Positions 6,959-14,181 of a stretch of DNA of 42,355 nucleotides are shown piece after piece (the first letter of the stretch is position 1; each line of letters begins with the position of its first letter). Origin of the DNA: Actinomycetota bacterium (lineage in GTDB: Bacteria > Actinomycetota > JAHEXW01 > JAGVPG01); assembly GCA_020052375.1 (NCBI GenBank), contig JAGVPG010000018.1, forward strand, positions 1 to 42,355, read 5' to 3'. The notes beneath the pieces are model-generated. The model saw only the letters and a program-made list of their open reading frames with translations. It did not search any database and was not told the DNA's origin. A program made the position numbers and the translations under genes.

Positions 6959-8214
6959 GTCTTCAAAGCCCTTACGACCAGGTCTATCATCGAAGTTATT
7001 TCGATATCCATTTTGTAATGCTCGTTCAGTGTATCCAGTTGCAAGCGGCAGTTCTCACACGGGCTGACCACCATCTTGGCGCCTGTATCCCTGATCTGAT
7101 CGACTTTGAGTTTGCCGGTAGTCTTTCTGAACTCTTCAAGAGCCGGCTCGGCGACCAGGCCGCCTCCGCCTCCGCAACACCAGTTCTTGGCGCGGTTCGG
7201 AGTCATCTCTCTGAAGTCCGAACAGATCTCTTTGACAACCGCGCGGGGCTCTTCGAAAAGACCGTAGTTCCTGCCGACCTGGCACGGGTCATGGTATGTG
7301 ACGGGTATGTCGATCTTACCTGGGTCCACGCTTATCCTGCCGTCTGTAATATATTCCGATACTTTATCGAGAATGCTTGAGACCTTGAACGGCAGTTTCT
7401 CTTTAGCCCACATCTCATAGAAGAACTTAAAGACTCGATGGGCGTGGCCGCATTCAGAGACTACGACCTCTTTGACCTTAAGCTTCTTTGCCTCGTCGAT
7501 GATCCGTCCGGCGATCTCTTTGGCTTTGGCAGCATCACCCAGGAAGTAACCGTAATTCGCTGCCTCGAACATGGACAATGTCCAGTCCTCTTTTGCCATA
7601 TGGAATATGATTGCTGCAGGCAAGATACTGTGTGTTCCGGCCAGGGCGGCGTAGAGGACATTGGCGCCTTCCTTGTCATACGGGAAATGAGCTTCTTTAT
7701 CTCCGACCTTATCCTGCATTTCTTTTTCGGCGGTCTTAAGGACATCTCTCATAATGTCTTTATACAAGTCGATGTTCTTGCCTTTATCGATAGCCGCGTC
7801 GGCAAGCTGCGTCAGCATCTCCGAACCCTTTCCGGCGGCCAGCAGCATGGCCTTGCCGACAGATTGGATCCATGTGGTATCGATCGAATACGGACAGTAG
7901 TACATGCACCGGCGGCACCCCGTACACGCGTACATGACATCATAAAGCTCCTCGAGCAAGTTTTCGTCAGGATCTCTACCCTCATATAAAGAGGGTACGA
8001 ACTGACCGGTCTTGGTGAAGTATTTCTTGTATATGCGTCGTATGAGCTCGGCCCGGTAAGCCGGCAGGTAACGGACATCTTGCGTAGTCACATACTGGTG
8101 GCAAGCATCTCTGCAGATGGCGCACCTGGCGCATATATCGAGGTATAGTTTCAGCTGGCGGTTCATCTTCGCGTCGATCACACCGGCCAGAGTCTCAAGT
8201 TTTTTTCCGGGCAC
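6955..8214 (-). CDS. DsrK/HdrD-like iron-sulfur oxidoreductase
   Basis: A 419-residue protein with two ferredoxin-type cluster motifs near the N-terminus, CARCAICRDACHQY and CTGCRRCMYYCPY, followed by CCG-domain elements: ECGHAHRVF, YHDPCQVGRNYG, WCCGGGGGLVAEP and SPCENCRLQLD. This is the architecture of HdrD, GlpC and DsrK, which use CCG-bound clusters to reduce or form disulfides and persulfides. It is predicted to sit on the cytoplasmic face, docked on the cytochrome b encoded just upstream (3-base gap). Together they resemble DsrMK. With TusA and DsrE2 in the operon, a sulfur-carrier substrate is likely but inferred. Confidence 0.85.
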   Translation of the reverse strand: MPGKKLETLAGVIDAKMNRQLKLYLDICARCAICRDACHQYVTTQDVRYLPAYRAELIRRIYKKYFTKTGQFVPSLYEGRDPDENLLEELYDVMYACTGCRRCMYYCPYSIDTTWIQSVGKAMLLAAGKGSEMLTQLADAAIDKGKNIDLYKDIMRDVLKTAEKEMQDKVGDKEAHFPYDKEGANVLYAALAGTHSILPAAIIFHMAKEDWTLSMFEAANYGYFLGDAAKAKEIAGRIIDEAKKLKVKEVVVSECGHAHRVFKFFYEMWAKEKLPFKVSSILDKVSEYITDGRISVDPGKIDIPVTYHDPCQVGRNYGLFEEPRAVVKEICSDFREMTPNRAKNWCCGGGGGLVAEPALEEFRKTTGKLKVDQIRDTGAKMVVSPCENCRLQLDTLNEHYKMDIEITSMIDLVVRALKT

Positions 8215-8216
8215 CG

Positions 8217-8936
8217 CTAGTCACTCCTTACAAGGTTAGCTAAGAACGCGCCGACGGTATGTGTAAGCTTGCTGAACGGGAAATACATCAGAAGGATATT
8301 GGCCAGAAACACATGGGCGACGAGCGACCATCTTATGGAAGAATGAGCCAGCGCGGCGTCGAAAGACGGCCTGAATAAAAGAACGCTTTGTACGTACGCG
8401 CGATAGTCCGCCACATGTACATCTCCGAAAAACCTTAGGTGGTTTCCCATCGTGATGACAAGCAAGATCAGGATCAGCAGAAGGTAATCCTCCGGGACAC
8501 TGATATCTTTATATGGTGACGCGAATCTTCTGAAGAGGTAATATATGACGACCACTGTGATGACGATACCGAATGTCCCTCCGGTGACGAATGCCAGTGT
8601 ATCCATTCCTTTGGATCCGAGCGCGGATACGATAGGTGTAAACTCCTTTATCAAGCGCAGGTGCCCGAAGAAGATCAAAAGGCCGGCTACGTGGAAAGCG
8701 ATAGCCATAAACCACATAGTCGGGTCGACGTCCAGCGCCTGTGGAAACAGGATGGTATCCTTGAGCATCTTAAGCCACCTGCCGGAGCGTGTTTTCGGTT
8801 TAGGAAACATACCGAGTCTGATGCTAGCCTTCGGCGTTGAAAACCAGTGGCATATCCTATAGGTCATGCCGATGAAGAACACGGCCAGGGCCGCGTAGAC
8901 CATCAACCCGGCGATGGTGAACGAAAAAAGATCCAT
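8217..8936 (-). CDS. DsrM/NarI-like membrane cytochrome b subunit
   Basis: A 239-residue membrane protein with about five or six helices, of the nitrate reductase gamma/HdrE/DsrM type. Likely heme-b ligands lie in FHVAGLLIFFGHLRLI and in the last helices, WSLVAHVFLANIL and PFSKLTHTVG; this His pattern and the terminal P-x-SKLxH are family marks. It would take electrons from, or give them to, menaquinone, and pass them to the neighbouring iron-sulfur protein. The loop GNHLRFFGDVHVADYRAYV is typical of the DsrM/HdrE branch. Two bases separate it from tusA. Confidence 0.82.
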   Translation of the reverse strand: MDLFSFTIAGLMVYAALAVFFIGMTYRICHWFSTPKASIRLGMFPKPKTRSGRWLKMLKDTILFPQALDVDPTMWFMAIAFHVAGLLIFFGHLRLIKEFTPIVSALGSKGMDTLAFVTGGTFGIVITVVVIYYLFRRFASPYKDISVPEDYLLLILILLVITMGNHLRFFGDVHVADYRAYVQSVLLFRPSFDAALAHSSIRWSLVAHVFLANILLMYFPFSKLTHTVGAFLANLVRSD

Positions 8937-8938
8937 GC

Positions 8939-9181
8939 CTACTTAAGCCTCTTTATGTAGAAGATGAAGTCTGTACCTTCCTGTTCCTGTTTTACGATCT
9001 CATGCCCGGTGCTTCGCGCCCATGAAGGGATATCGGCCAGGCTGCCGGGATCTGTGGCGACCGCTTTCAGGATGCCGCCGACGGGCACGTTAGTGATGTT
9101 CTGGCTCACACGGACCATCGGAAGGGGACAGAGAAGACCCTTAAGATCCAACTCCATGTCGACTTTCATTTCGTCCGCCAT
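8939..9181 (-). CDS. tusA: TusA-family sulfur carrier protein
   Basis: An 80-residue protein with the TusA motif DLKGLLCPLPMVRVSQ, in which the Cys of CPxP (about residue 18) carries a persulfide. The rest fits the family: VGGILKAVATDPGSLADIPSW and a terminal FIFYIKR strand. TusA proteins hand sulfur between cysteine desulfurases, DsrE-type proteins and Hdr-like enzymes. It stands between dsrE2 and the membrane cytochrome gene, with a GGAGG ahead of the ATG. The operon points to sulfur oxidation, reduction or trafficking rather than tRNA thiolation. Confidence 0.92.
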   Translation of the reverse strand: MADEMKVDMELDLKGLLCPLPMVRVSQNITNVPVGGILKAVATDPGSLADIPSWARSTGHEIVKQEQEGTDFIFYIKRLK

Positions 9182-9217
9182 TTGTAGACCTCCTTTTCTT
9201 AATCAAATGCCTGATAT

Positions 9218-9700
9218 TTAGATAAACAATGTGAAATCGGAATTCGACGCTTGTTCTACAAAGAACCCGGCGCCTACGCATCCCTCGACTTCGTCGATCA
9301 TCTTTTCTCTGGGTATCTCCATGACGTCCATGCTCATCTGACAACCGTACATGTGGACGCCCAGGTCTATAGCGAGCTGGCGGAGATTCGGCAGGGACTC
9401 CACATTCCTGGCATTCATCATCTTCTTGAACATCCATCTTCCGACACCGCCGAAACTCATCTTACTCGGTGTGGCCCGGTTGATATCGCCGCCGTACATC
9501 ATCCCCAGCATCCTTCCGAACAAGCTCTGTCCTGTAGGCACCTTCTTCTTGAGAGCGCGAAGCCCCCAGAAAGTGAAGAACATGACGACATCGTTTCCTT
9601 GAGCTGCCGCCGTAGTCGCGATTATGAAAGCGGCAAAGAGCTTGTCCATATCACCGCTGAAAACGACCATGGAGACCTTCTTCTTAAGATCGCCACTCAT
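9218..9700 (-). CDS. DsrE2-family sulfur-transfer protein
   Basis: A 160-residue DsrE/DsrF/DrsH-like protein. Family marks are VVFSGDMDKLFAAFIIAT, then NDVVMFFTFWGLRALKK and HMYGCQMSMDVM with its conserved Cys (about residue 119); a second Cys lies in DEVEGCVGAGFF. DsrE2 proteins bind sulfur on cysteine and commonly pair with TusA. The hydrophobic TTAAAQG segment suggests possible membrane association. A strong AAGGAGG precedes the ATG. It is the first structural gene after the regulator. Confidence 0.9.
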   Translation of the reverse strand: MSGDLKKKVSMVVFSGDMDKLFAAFIIATTAAAQGNDVVMFFTFWGLRALKKKVPTGQSLFGRMLGMMYGGDINRATPSKMSFGGVGRWMFKKMMNARNVESLPNLRQLAIDLGVHMYGCQMSMDVMEIPREKMIDEVEGCVGAGFFVEQASNSDFTLFI

Positions 9701-9716
9701 GTCTATACGCCTCCTT

Positions 9717-10058
9717 TCACGCTAAATGAGTTTTACCGACTGCTTTATTGACCGTTCTGGACTGACCGGCCAGAGATTCATTAAGCACCTCACTGATCAA
9801 GTCGAATGCCTTGATTATCTTAGGGTTGGTGATGGAATAATTGACACGGCTGCCATGGCGTCTGGCGACGACTATGCCTTTGTTTCTTAAGATAGACAGG
9901 TGCTGGGAAACGTTGGCTTGCGGAATGCCGGTCTGATTGACCAGATCACCCACAGTGACTTCACCGTTGCGCAGGGCGTCCAGGATCAATTGTCTTTTCG
10001 GATTGGCGAGAGTCTTACAGAGGTCTGAATGCAGGCAGTAGAACTCATGGTTTTTCAT
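9717..10058 (-). CDS. ArsR-family transcriptional regulator
   Basis: A 113-residue winged-helix repressor. LCKTLANPKRQLILDALR, then VGDLVNQTGIPQANVSQHLSILRNKGIVVARRHGSRVNYSI is a complete ArsR domain with recognition helix and wing. It lacks the ELCVC metal-binding motif of helix 3; its only cysteines are Cys8 and Cys14 at the N-terminus, near His10. A thiol or sulfane-sulfur signal is therefore more plausible than a classical metal site, though this is inference. It is first in the operon and probably autoregulates through the palindrome in its leader. Confidence 0.88.
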   Translation of the reverse strand: MKNHEFYCLHSDLCKTLANPKRQLILDALRNGEVTVGDLVNQTGIPQANVSQHLSILRNKGIVVARRHGSRVNYSITNPKIIKAFDLISEVLNESLAGQSRTVNKAVGKTHLA

Positions 10059-10085
10059 AAAACATACTCCTATTGGTATATTGTC

Positions 10086-10097
10086 ATATTCGAATAT
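10086..10097. promoter_or_regulatory. Putative ArsR operator
   Basis: ATATTCGAATAT is a perfect 12-bp palindrome just downstream of the predicted start of transcription and ahead of the arsR start codon. ATTC/GAAT half-sites are common in ArsR-type sulfur-sensor operators. Binding here would block the operon promoter. Confidence 0.55.
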
Positions 10098-10116
10098 AAA
10101 TATAACACCTAATAGT

Positions 10117-10145
10117 ATTGTATGTGATATGTTGCACTATGTCAA
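10117..10145 (-). promoter_or_regulatory. Near-consensus sigma-70-type promoter of the sulfur operon
   Basis: On the minus strand TTGACA (10140-10145) is followed after exactly 17 bases by TACAAT (10117-10122). Transcription should begin near 10110 and run through arsR, dsrE2, tusA and the rest. It is the best promoter in the window, as expected where a repressor must keep a strong promoter silent. Confidence 0.75.
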
Positions 10146-10172
10146 GAGGTTATCTAAAGTCGCTATCCGTTC

Positions 10173-10367
10173 TTAGTCTTCCTCTATCCTGATCGCTTCG
10201 ACCGGGCAGATCTCGATCGCTTCATTCACCTTGTCCCGAAGGCTTTCGGGTATATTGTCAAGGATGACATAAGCAAGCCCGTCGTCCCGGAGCTCGAATA
10301 CCTCTGGACATACCTCGACGCAGCTTCCGTCACCGATGCAAAGGTCGCGATCTACAGAAACACGCAT
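10173..10367 (-). CDS. Small ferredoxin with one cluster, Asp in ligand position 2
   Basis: A 64-residue ferredoxin. The cluster motif reads CIGDGSCVEVCP with a distal CPVEAI, so Asp13 stands where the second Cys of CxxCxxC would be. This is the pattern known from Pyrococcus-type ferredoxins, which bind [4Fe-4S] with Asp ligation or convert to [3Fe-4S]. It carries electrons in the cytosol; the partner is unknown. GGAGG lies ahead of the ATG. It follows the superoxide dismutase gene by 32 bases and may share its transcript. Confidence 0.88.
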   Translation of the reverse strand: MRVSVDRDLCIGDGSCVEVCPEVFELRDDGLAYVILDNIPESLRDKVNEAIEICPVEAIRIEED

Positions 10368-10399
10368 ATGGTTGTTGCCTCCTCTAATAAACGGAAATT

Positions 10400-11008
10400 T
10401 TAGACTCTCGTACGCAATCTTATAAGGTTGTTTCGCGCGATAGCCTCGTTGGCTATCGTGAAATCAAGGTTTTGCAGAAAGACCTCGATATACTTCTTAC
10501 GGGCTGTGGCATAGTCGATGAAGTAAGCATGTTCGTACACGTCAAGTACGATCAGGGGCACGCAATTCCATATACAGCCCAGATTGTGCGTGTCGCATAG
10601 ATAGTTGTAGACATGACCATCAGTCAGGTCGAAAGCTGTTATAACCCACCCACGCGCCGCGATGCCGGCTGCCGTGATATCTTCTTTCCATGCATCCAAC
10701 GAGCCGAAATCCTCATTGATCATGGCCTGTATCGCCCCGTCGGGAATGCCGTCACCGCCCATATTATCGAAGTAGGCTTCATGGAGCCGGATACCGTTTG
10801 CCGTGAATGTCTCCTCGCGTTTCAATTCGCCGTAGAGACTGTAACTGGCGTTGGCCTCGGACTTATCCGCCGCCGCCAGCTTGGCGCGGATCTCGTTCAA
10901 TTTCTTCACATAGCCCGCGTAAAGGACGTCGTGGTGTTCTTTCAGTTGCGTCGAGGAGAGTCCGTTCAGAGCTTCGTATTTGAGTGGCTTGACCTGTAGT
11001 TCTTGCAT
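10400..11008 (-). CDS. sod: Iron/manganese superoxide dismutase
   Basis: A 202-residue Fe/Mn superoxide dismutase, converting superoxide to hydrogen peroxide and oxygen in the cytosol. Metal ligands appear in LKEHHDVLYAGYV, RLHEAYFDNMGG and LDVYEHAYFIDY (the DxWEHAY motif with Tyr for Trp, and Asp and His ligands). ATG 11008 is chosen because GGAGG has correct spacing to it; a GTG at 11017 directly abuts that site. Iron or manganese preference cannot be told reliably. The enzyme suggests exposure to oxygen in an otherwise anaerobe-like gene set. Confidence 0.92.
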   Translation of the reverse strand: MQELQVKPLKYEALNGLSSTQLKEHHDVLYAGYVKKLNEIRAKLAAADKSEANASYSLYGELKREETFTANGIRLHEAYFDNMGGDGIPDGAIQAMINEDFGSLDAWKEDITAAGIAARGWVITAFDLTDGHVYNYLCDTHNLGCIWNCVPLIVLDVYEHAYFIDYATARKKYIEVFLQNLDFTIANEAIARNNLIRLRTRV

Positions 11009-11050
11009 CGAGTCCACCTCCAGGGTAAGGACGACAAGGATGATAAGGAT

Positions 11051-11079
11051 ACATTATATAAAAGATAAGCATAATGCAA
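11051..11079 (-). promoter_or_regulatory. Probable promoter of sod
   Basis: On the minus strand TTGCAT (11074-11079) is followed after 17 bases by TAATGT (11051-11056), with an overlapping TATAAT at 11053-11058 (15-base spacing). The sod start codon is 43 bases further. Confidence 0.45.
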
Positions 11080-11095
11080 ATATCGATAGCGCGTA

Positions 11096-13036
11096 TTATC
11101 GCAATAGACGGAGACCGTTTAAGATGACGAGGACCGCGCCTGCTTCATTCAAAAGAAGCCCCGGGACGAGGTCTATCTTCCCGACCAAGGCTGCCGGGAC
11201 CAGTATAGCGACTATGATCAGCGAGACCGTGATATTAAAGCGGATGGTATCGACGGTGCGCCGGCAGAGCTTGAAGATGAACGGCACCCTTGATAAGTCG
11301 TCGGTCATCAAGGCGACATCACCCGTCTCAATAGCGACATCCGTCCCCGCGCCCATCGCGATACCGAGGCCGGCCGCGGCCATAGCCGGCGCGTCGTTGA
11401 TGCCATCTCCGACCATCGCCACCAGGCTGTTTTCAGATGACATCTTCTCGACCTCGCTCACTTTGTCTTCCGGTAGGAGCATCGCCTTGAAGTCGTCGAT
11501 GCCGGCGGCTTCCGCCATCACACGGGCTGTCTGCGGGTGGTCTCCTGTCAGCATCACGACTTTAAGCCCCATCTTCTTGAGGGAGGTTATCATCTCGCGG
11601 GCTTCAGGCCTTAACTGGTCGGAAATGGCGATGATCCCTGCCAACCGGTTCCCGGCTGCCAGGAAGACCAGTGTCTTGCCGTCGTTCTCCAAACGTGTTA
11701 TCTCCGGCCGCATGTCATCGAATGTAAAGTCATGCGCCTTGAACAGTCTCTCGTTTCCGATATGGTATACGGTGCCGTCCAAGGTCGCTCTCGCGCCCAT
11801 ACCCGGAACGACATAGAACTCGCTGGGTCGCATGAAAGGGACGCCTTCTTCTTTTGCTTTTTTAACGATCGATTCCGCAAGAGGATGTTCCGAGCGGGTC
11901 TCGATGCTGGCCGCCAGACTCAACACCGATTCGCTGGAATGTCCGCTAAGCGGCAGGATGTCGGTTACTTGAGGACGGCCCGTCGTCAGCGTGCGCGTCT
12001 TGTCGAAGACCAGCGTATGTACCTTCCTCCCGATCTCAAGGTATGAACCGCCTTTGAAAAGGACGCCGTGTCTGGCCGCGTGTGAAATGGCGGCGACGAC
12101 AGCGACGGGCACGCTTAAGGCGATGCCGCAAGAGCAGGAGACGACGAGGACGACGAGAGCGCGGTAAAACCATGACTTCGCGTCACCGGCGCCGAAGACG
12201 ACCGGCAGGATGCCTACCGCCAGAGCTATCAGAAACATCACCGGTGTGTACGAACGGCCGAAACGCTCGCCGAAACGTTGATAGCTGGATTTCTTCGACT
12301 GATGTTCTTCGATCGAATGGATGATGCGTGCCAGTGTCGTATCAGCGGCCGGACTCGTCACGCGCACCTCCATTGTTCCGCGCTGGTTGATCGTCCCGGC
12401 ATAGACTGTATCGCTTTCTTTTTTATAGACGGGAATCGGTTCTCCCGTTATGGCCGCCTGGTCTACGTTGGATGAGCCGGAGATCACATATCCGTCAAGG
12501 GGTATCTTCTCACCAGGTCTTATCAGGATGACATCGTCGATCTCAACATCTTCCACGTCGACCAGGGATTCTTTATCGCTCCTGATGACCATGGCATGCT
12601 TGGGTATTAACTCGACAAGGGCGCCGATCGAGTTACGGGCTTTATCTACGGCGTATGTCTCCAGGATGCTGCCGAGTGAAAAGACAAAGACCAACACCCC
12701 GGCTTCTTCCCAGAGATTGAGGATCACCGCACCAATAGTCGCCGTCACCAAGAGCGTATTTATATTCAGAGTAAACTTGCGTAATGCCTCGAATCCAAGC
12801 TTCGCGGGATAGAAACCGCCCGTGATTATAGCGATACCGAAGACGGCGTGAGTCACTTGTGACGGTATTCTTAGAAGGCCGAGCAAGGCACCGAGAATTG
12901 TGAAAAAGCCGGAGGTCGCGAGTAGGATGACGCGGGACTGCCTGTACATAGGCGCTTGTTTCTTGACCTTTTCGACATCGCCCTCGCATTCGGCGCATTC
13001 GATAATATCATGGCTGTGGTCTTCGTGTTTAACCAA
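11096..13036 (-). CDS. P1B-type heavy-metal ATPase with altered phosphorylation and membrane motifs
   Basis: A 646-residue metal-transporting P-type ATPase. Standard parts are AITGEPIPV (actuator), SEHPLAES (the HP locus) and MVGDGINDAPAMA (hinge). There is no heavy-metal-associated domain, only a short His/Cys tail (HEDHSHD, CAEC). Two deviations stand out: the phosphorylation motif is FDKTRTLT, with Arg348 replacing an otherwise near-invariant Gly, and the membrane metal site is Cys-Ser-Cys (301-303) instead of CPC. The last helix has NEAGAVLVILNGLRLL rather than HEGxT or DxG. Metal specificity is therefore open, and activity may be changed. Start is TTG; a stop lies just upstream. Confidence 0.88.
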   Translation of the reverse strand: MVKHEDHSHDIIECAECEGDVEKVKKQAPMYRQSRVILLATSGFFTILGALLGLLRIPSQVTHAVFGIAIITGGFYPAKLGFEALRKFTLNINTLLVTATIGAVILNLWEEAGVLVFVFSLGSILETYAVDKARNSIGALVELIPKHAMVIRSDKESLVDVEDVEIDDVILIRPGEKIPLDGYVISGSSNVDQAAITGEPIPVYKKESDTVYAGTINQRGTMEVRVTSPAADTTLARIIHSIEEHQSKKSSYQRFGERFGRSYTPVMFLIALAVGILPVVFGAGDAKSWFYRALVVLVVSCSCGIALSVPVAVVAAISHAARHGVLFKGGSYLEIGRKVHTLVFDKTRTLTTGRPQVTDILPLSGHSSESVLSLAASIETRSEHPLAESIVKKAKEEGVPFMRPSEFYVVPGMGARATLDGTVYHIGNERLFKAHDFTFDDMRPEITRLENDGKTLVFLAAGNRLAGIIAISDQLRPEAREMITSLKKMGLKVVMLTGDHPQTARVMAEAAGIDDFKAMLLPEDKVSEVEKMSSENSLVAMVGDGINDAPAMAAAGLGIAMGAGTDVAIETGDVALMTDDLSRVPFIFKLCRRTVDTIRFNITVSLIIVAILVPAALVGKIDLVPGLLLNEAGAVLVILNGLRLLR

Positions 13037-13052
13037 AAGCTACACCCGCCCT

Positions 13053-13080
13053 TTGACTAAAGCGTACCATATTGTATGAT
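13053..13080 (+). promoter_or_regulatory. Probable promoter of the small membrane protein gene
   Basis: TTGACT (13053-13058), a 16-base spacer and TATGAT (13075-13080). The ATG follows 55 bases later, with AGGAGG in between. Confidence 0.6.
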
Positions 13081-13135
13081 GAGCGCAAACAGGGAACAGG
13101 GAATATAAGACGGTTGCTGGAGAAGGAGGAATGAG

Positions 13136-13357
13136 ATGTTGGTCATACCGAGTATTTTTGGTAAGCCGCTCTATCTATGGTTGGGGCTATTAGTTGGCTC
13201 GCTGGTCGCGTTCCAGATAGCTGTTGGCGCGCGGTGGATCCCGGTCGATTTCAAAGTGCACCGGATAAACGGGTTTGTGATAGGGGTAGTCGGACTGATA
13301 CACGGAGCCGTAGCGATCGCCGCGTATGTCTTCGGAGTCAAAGTCCAGGGGTTCTAA
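13136..13357 (+). CDS. Small two-helix membrane protein
   Basis: A 73-residue protein with two predicted transmembrane helices, YLWLGLLVGSLVAFQIAVG and INGFVIGVVGLIHGAVAIAA, joined by a short charged loop (WIPVDFKVHR). His residues at the loop (VHR) and in helix 2 (IHG) could bind a metal or heme, but this is speculative. A strong AAGGAGG precedes the ATG. It is divergent from the metal ATPase gene and 6 bases ahead of the next gene. I do not recognise the family. Confidence 0.65.
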   Translation: MLVIPSIFGKPLYLWLGLLVGSLVAFQIAVGARWIPVDFKVHRINGFVIGVVGLIHGAVAIAAYVFGVKVQGF

Positions 13358-13363
13358 TATCTA

Positions 13364-14179
13364 ATGTTAAACATGAGCTTTAGCAATGAGGATGATCTGG
13401 ATAATAGAGGTCTGACTTCGGGGCTACAAAAAGGCGTGATCTTATACAAGGACGGGACGCCTCTTTGTGAGGAAGGCATGGGGTTCGGTGTCCCTGTAAT
13501 AGTAAACAGATACGGGACGTATCTGTCGTTTACGGCGGACATCGAGGAACAAGAACGGAACGGATCACGATACTATATCAAGACATTCTATATGGACGCT
13601 CTGCAAAGGGCGAAGACCGGCGGAAAAGAGATAGAGTCAGATCTACGGTACAGATGGATCGAAGCGCGAGGATGGGTCTATAAGCGATTTCCGCTTGTAC
13701 AACGGTTTCTGCCGGTCGCTTTAACAGCAAGGAGAAAAGCAGGTGTCGAGTTTTTCTTTAAAAAGGTCGACCCGCCGGCAATCGTAAGAGTCCTTTATAG
13801 GATAGGACAAGATAATATCGACATCGAGATCGATCATCAGGGATCGATCCGTGCCGGCGGTTCCGCGAGGCTCTATATTCTAAACGAACAAGGAGCCGGC
13901 GTCTTCGATAACTATTCGGATTCTTCGGGCACCGACCTTAGGAAGTCGGCAATAGGCGGATGGATCAACGTCGATGCGGATAAGGCATGGATGATGTGTA
14001 AGGACAAGATGATAGGATTCGCTGTCAACAACCACCCGCGTATCCCGCTTTACCGGGGATGGGAGAAAGCTTCGGATACTCTGTCATGGTCAGGATTCAT
14101 ATACGATCTGACAAAAAGTGGACGGGAGAGCTTTGCTTACCGGATAGAGGTCATAGGAAAGAAAACCGGCGAGGCCTGA
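13364..14179 (+). CDS. Uncharacterised protein coupled to a radical SAM gene
   Basis: A 271-residue soluble protein with no recognised family. It is rich in beta-type stretches (GVPVIVNRYGTYLSFTADI, VRVLYRIGQDNIDIEID, ARLYILNEQGAGVFDNYSD) and many Arg/Tyr, with no signal peptide. It may begin at ATG 13364 or ATG 13373; neither has a strong ribosome site. Its stop lies 2 bases before the start of the B12-radical SAM enzyme, so the two are almost certainly co-translated. It could be a partner, substrate-binding protein or tailoring enzyme for the same product. Confidence 0.65.
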   Translation: MLNMSFSNEDDLDNRGLTSGLQKGVILYKDGTPLCEEGMGFGVPVIVNRYGTYLSFTADIEEQERNGSRYYIKTFYMDALQRAKTGGKEIESDLRYRWIEARGWVYKRFPLVQRFLPVALTARRKAGVEFFFKKVDPPAIVRVLYRIGQDNIDIEIDHQGSIRAGGSARLYILNEQGAGVFDNYSDSSGTDLRKSAIGGWINVDADKAWMMCKDKMIGFAVNNHPRIPLYRGWEKASDTLSWSGFIYDLTKSGRESFAYRIEVIGKKTGEA

Positions 14180-14181
14180 AG

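Noticed and set aside
7438-7989. A 183-residue plus-strand frame
   Set aside because: It lies wholly antisense to the DsrK-like gene, whose cluster motifs are clear; the frame has no recognisable features.
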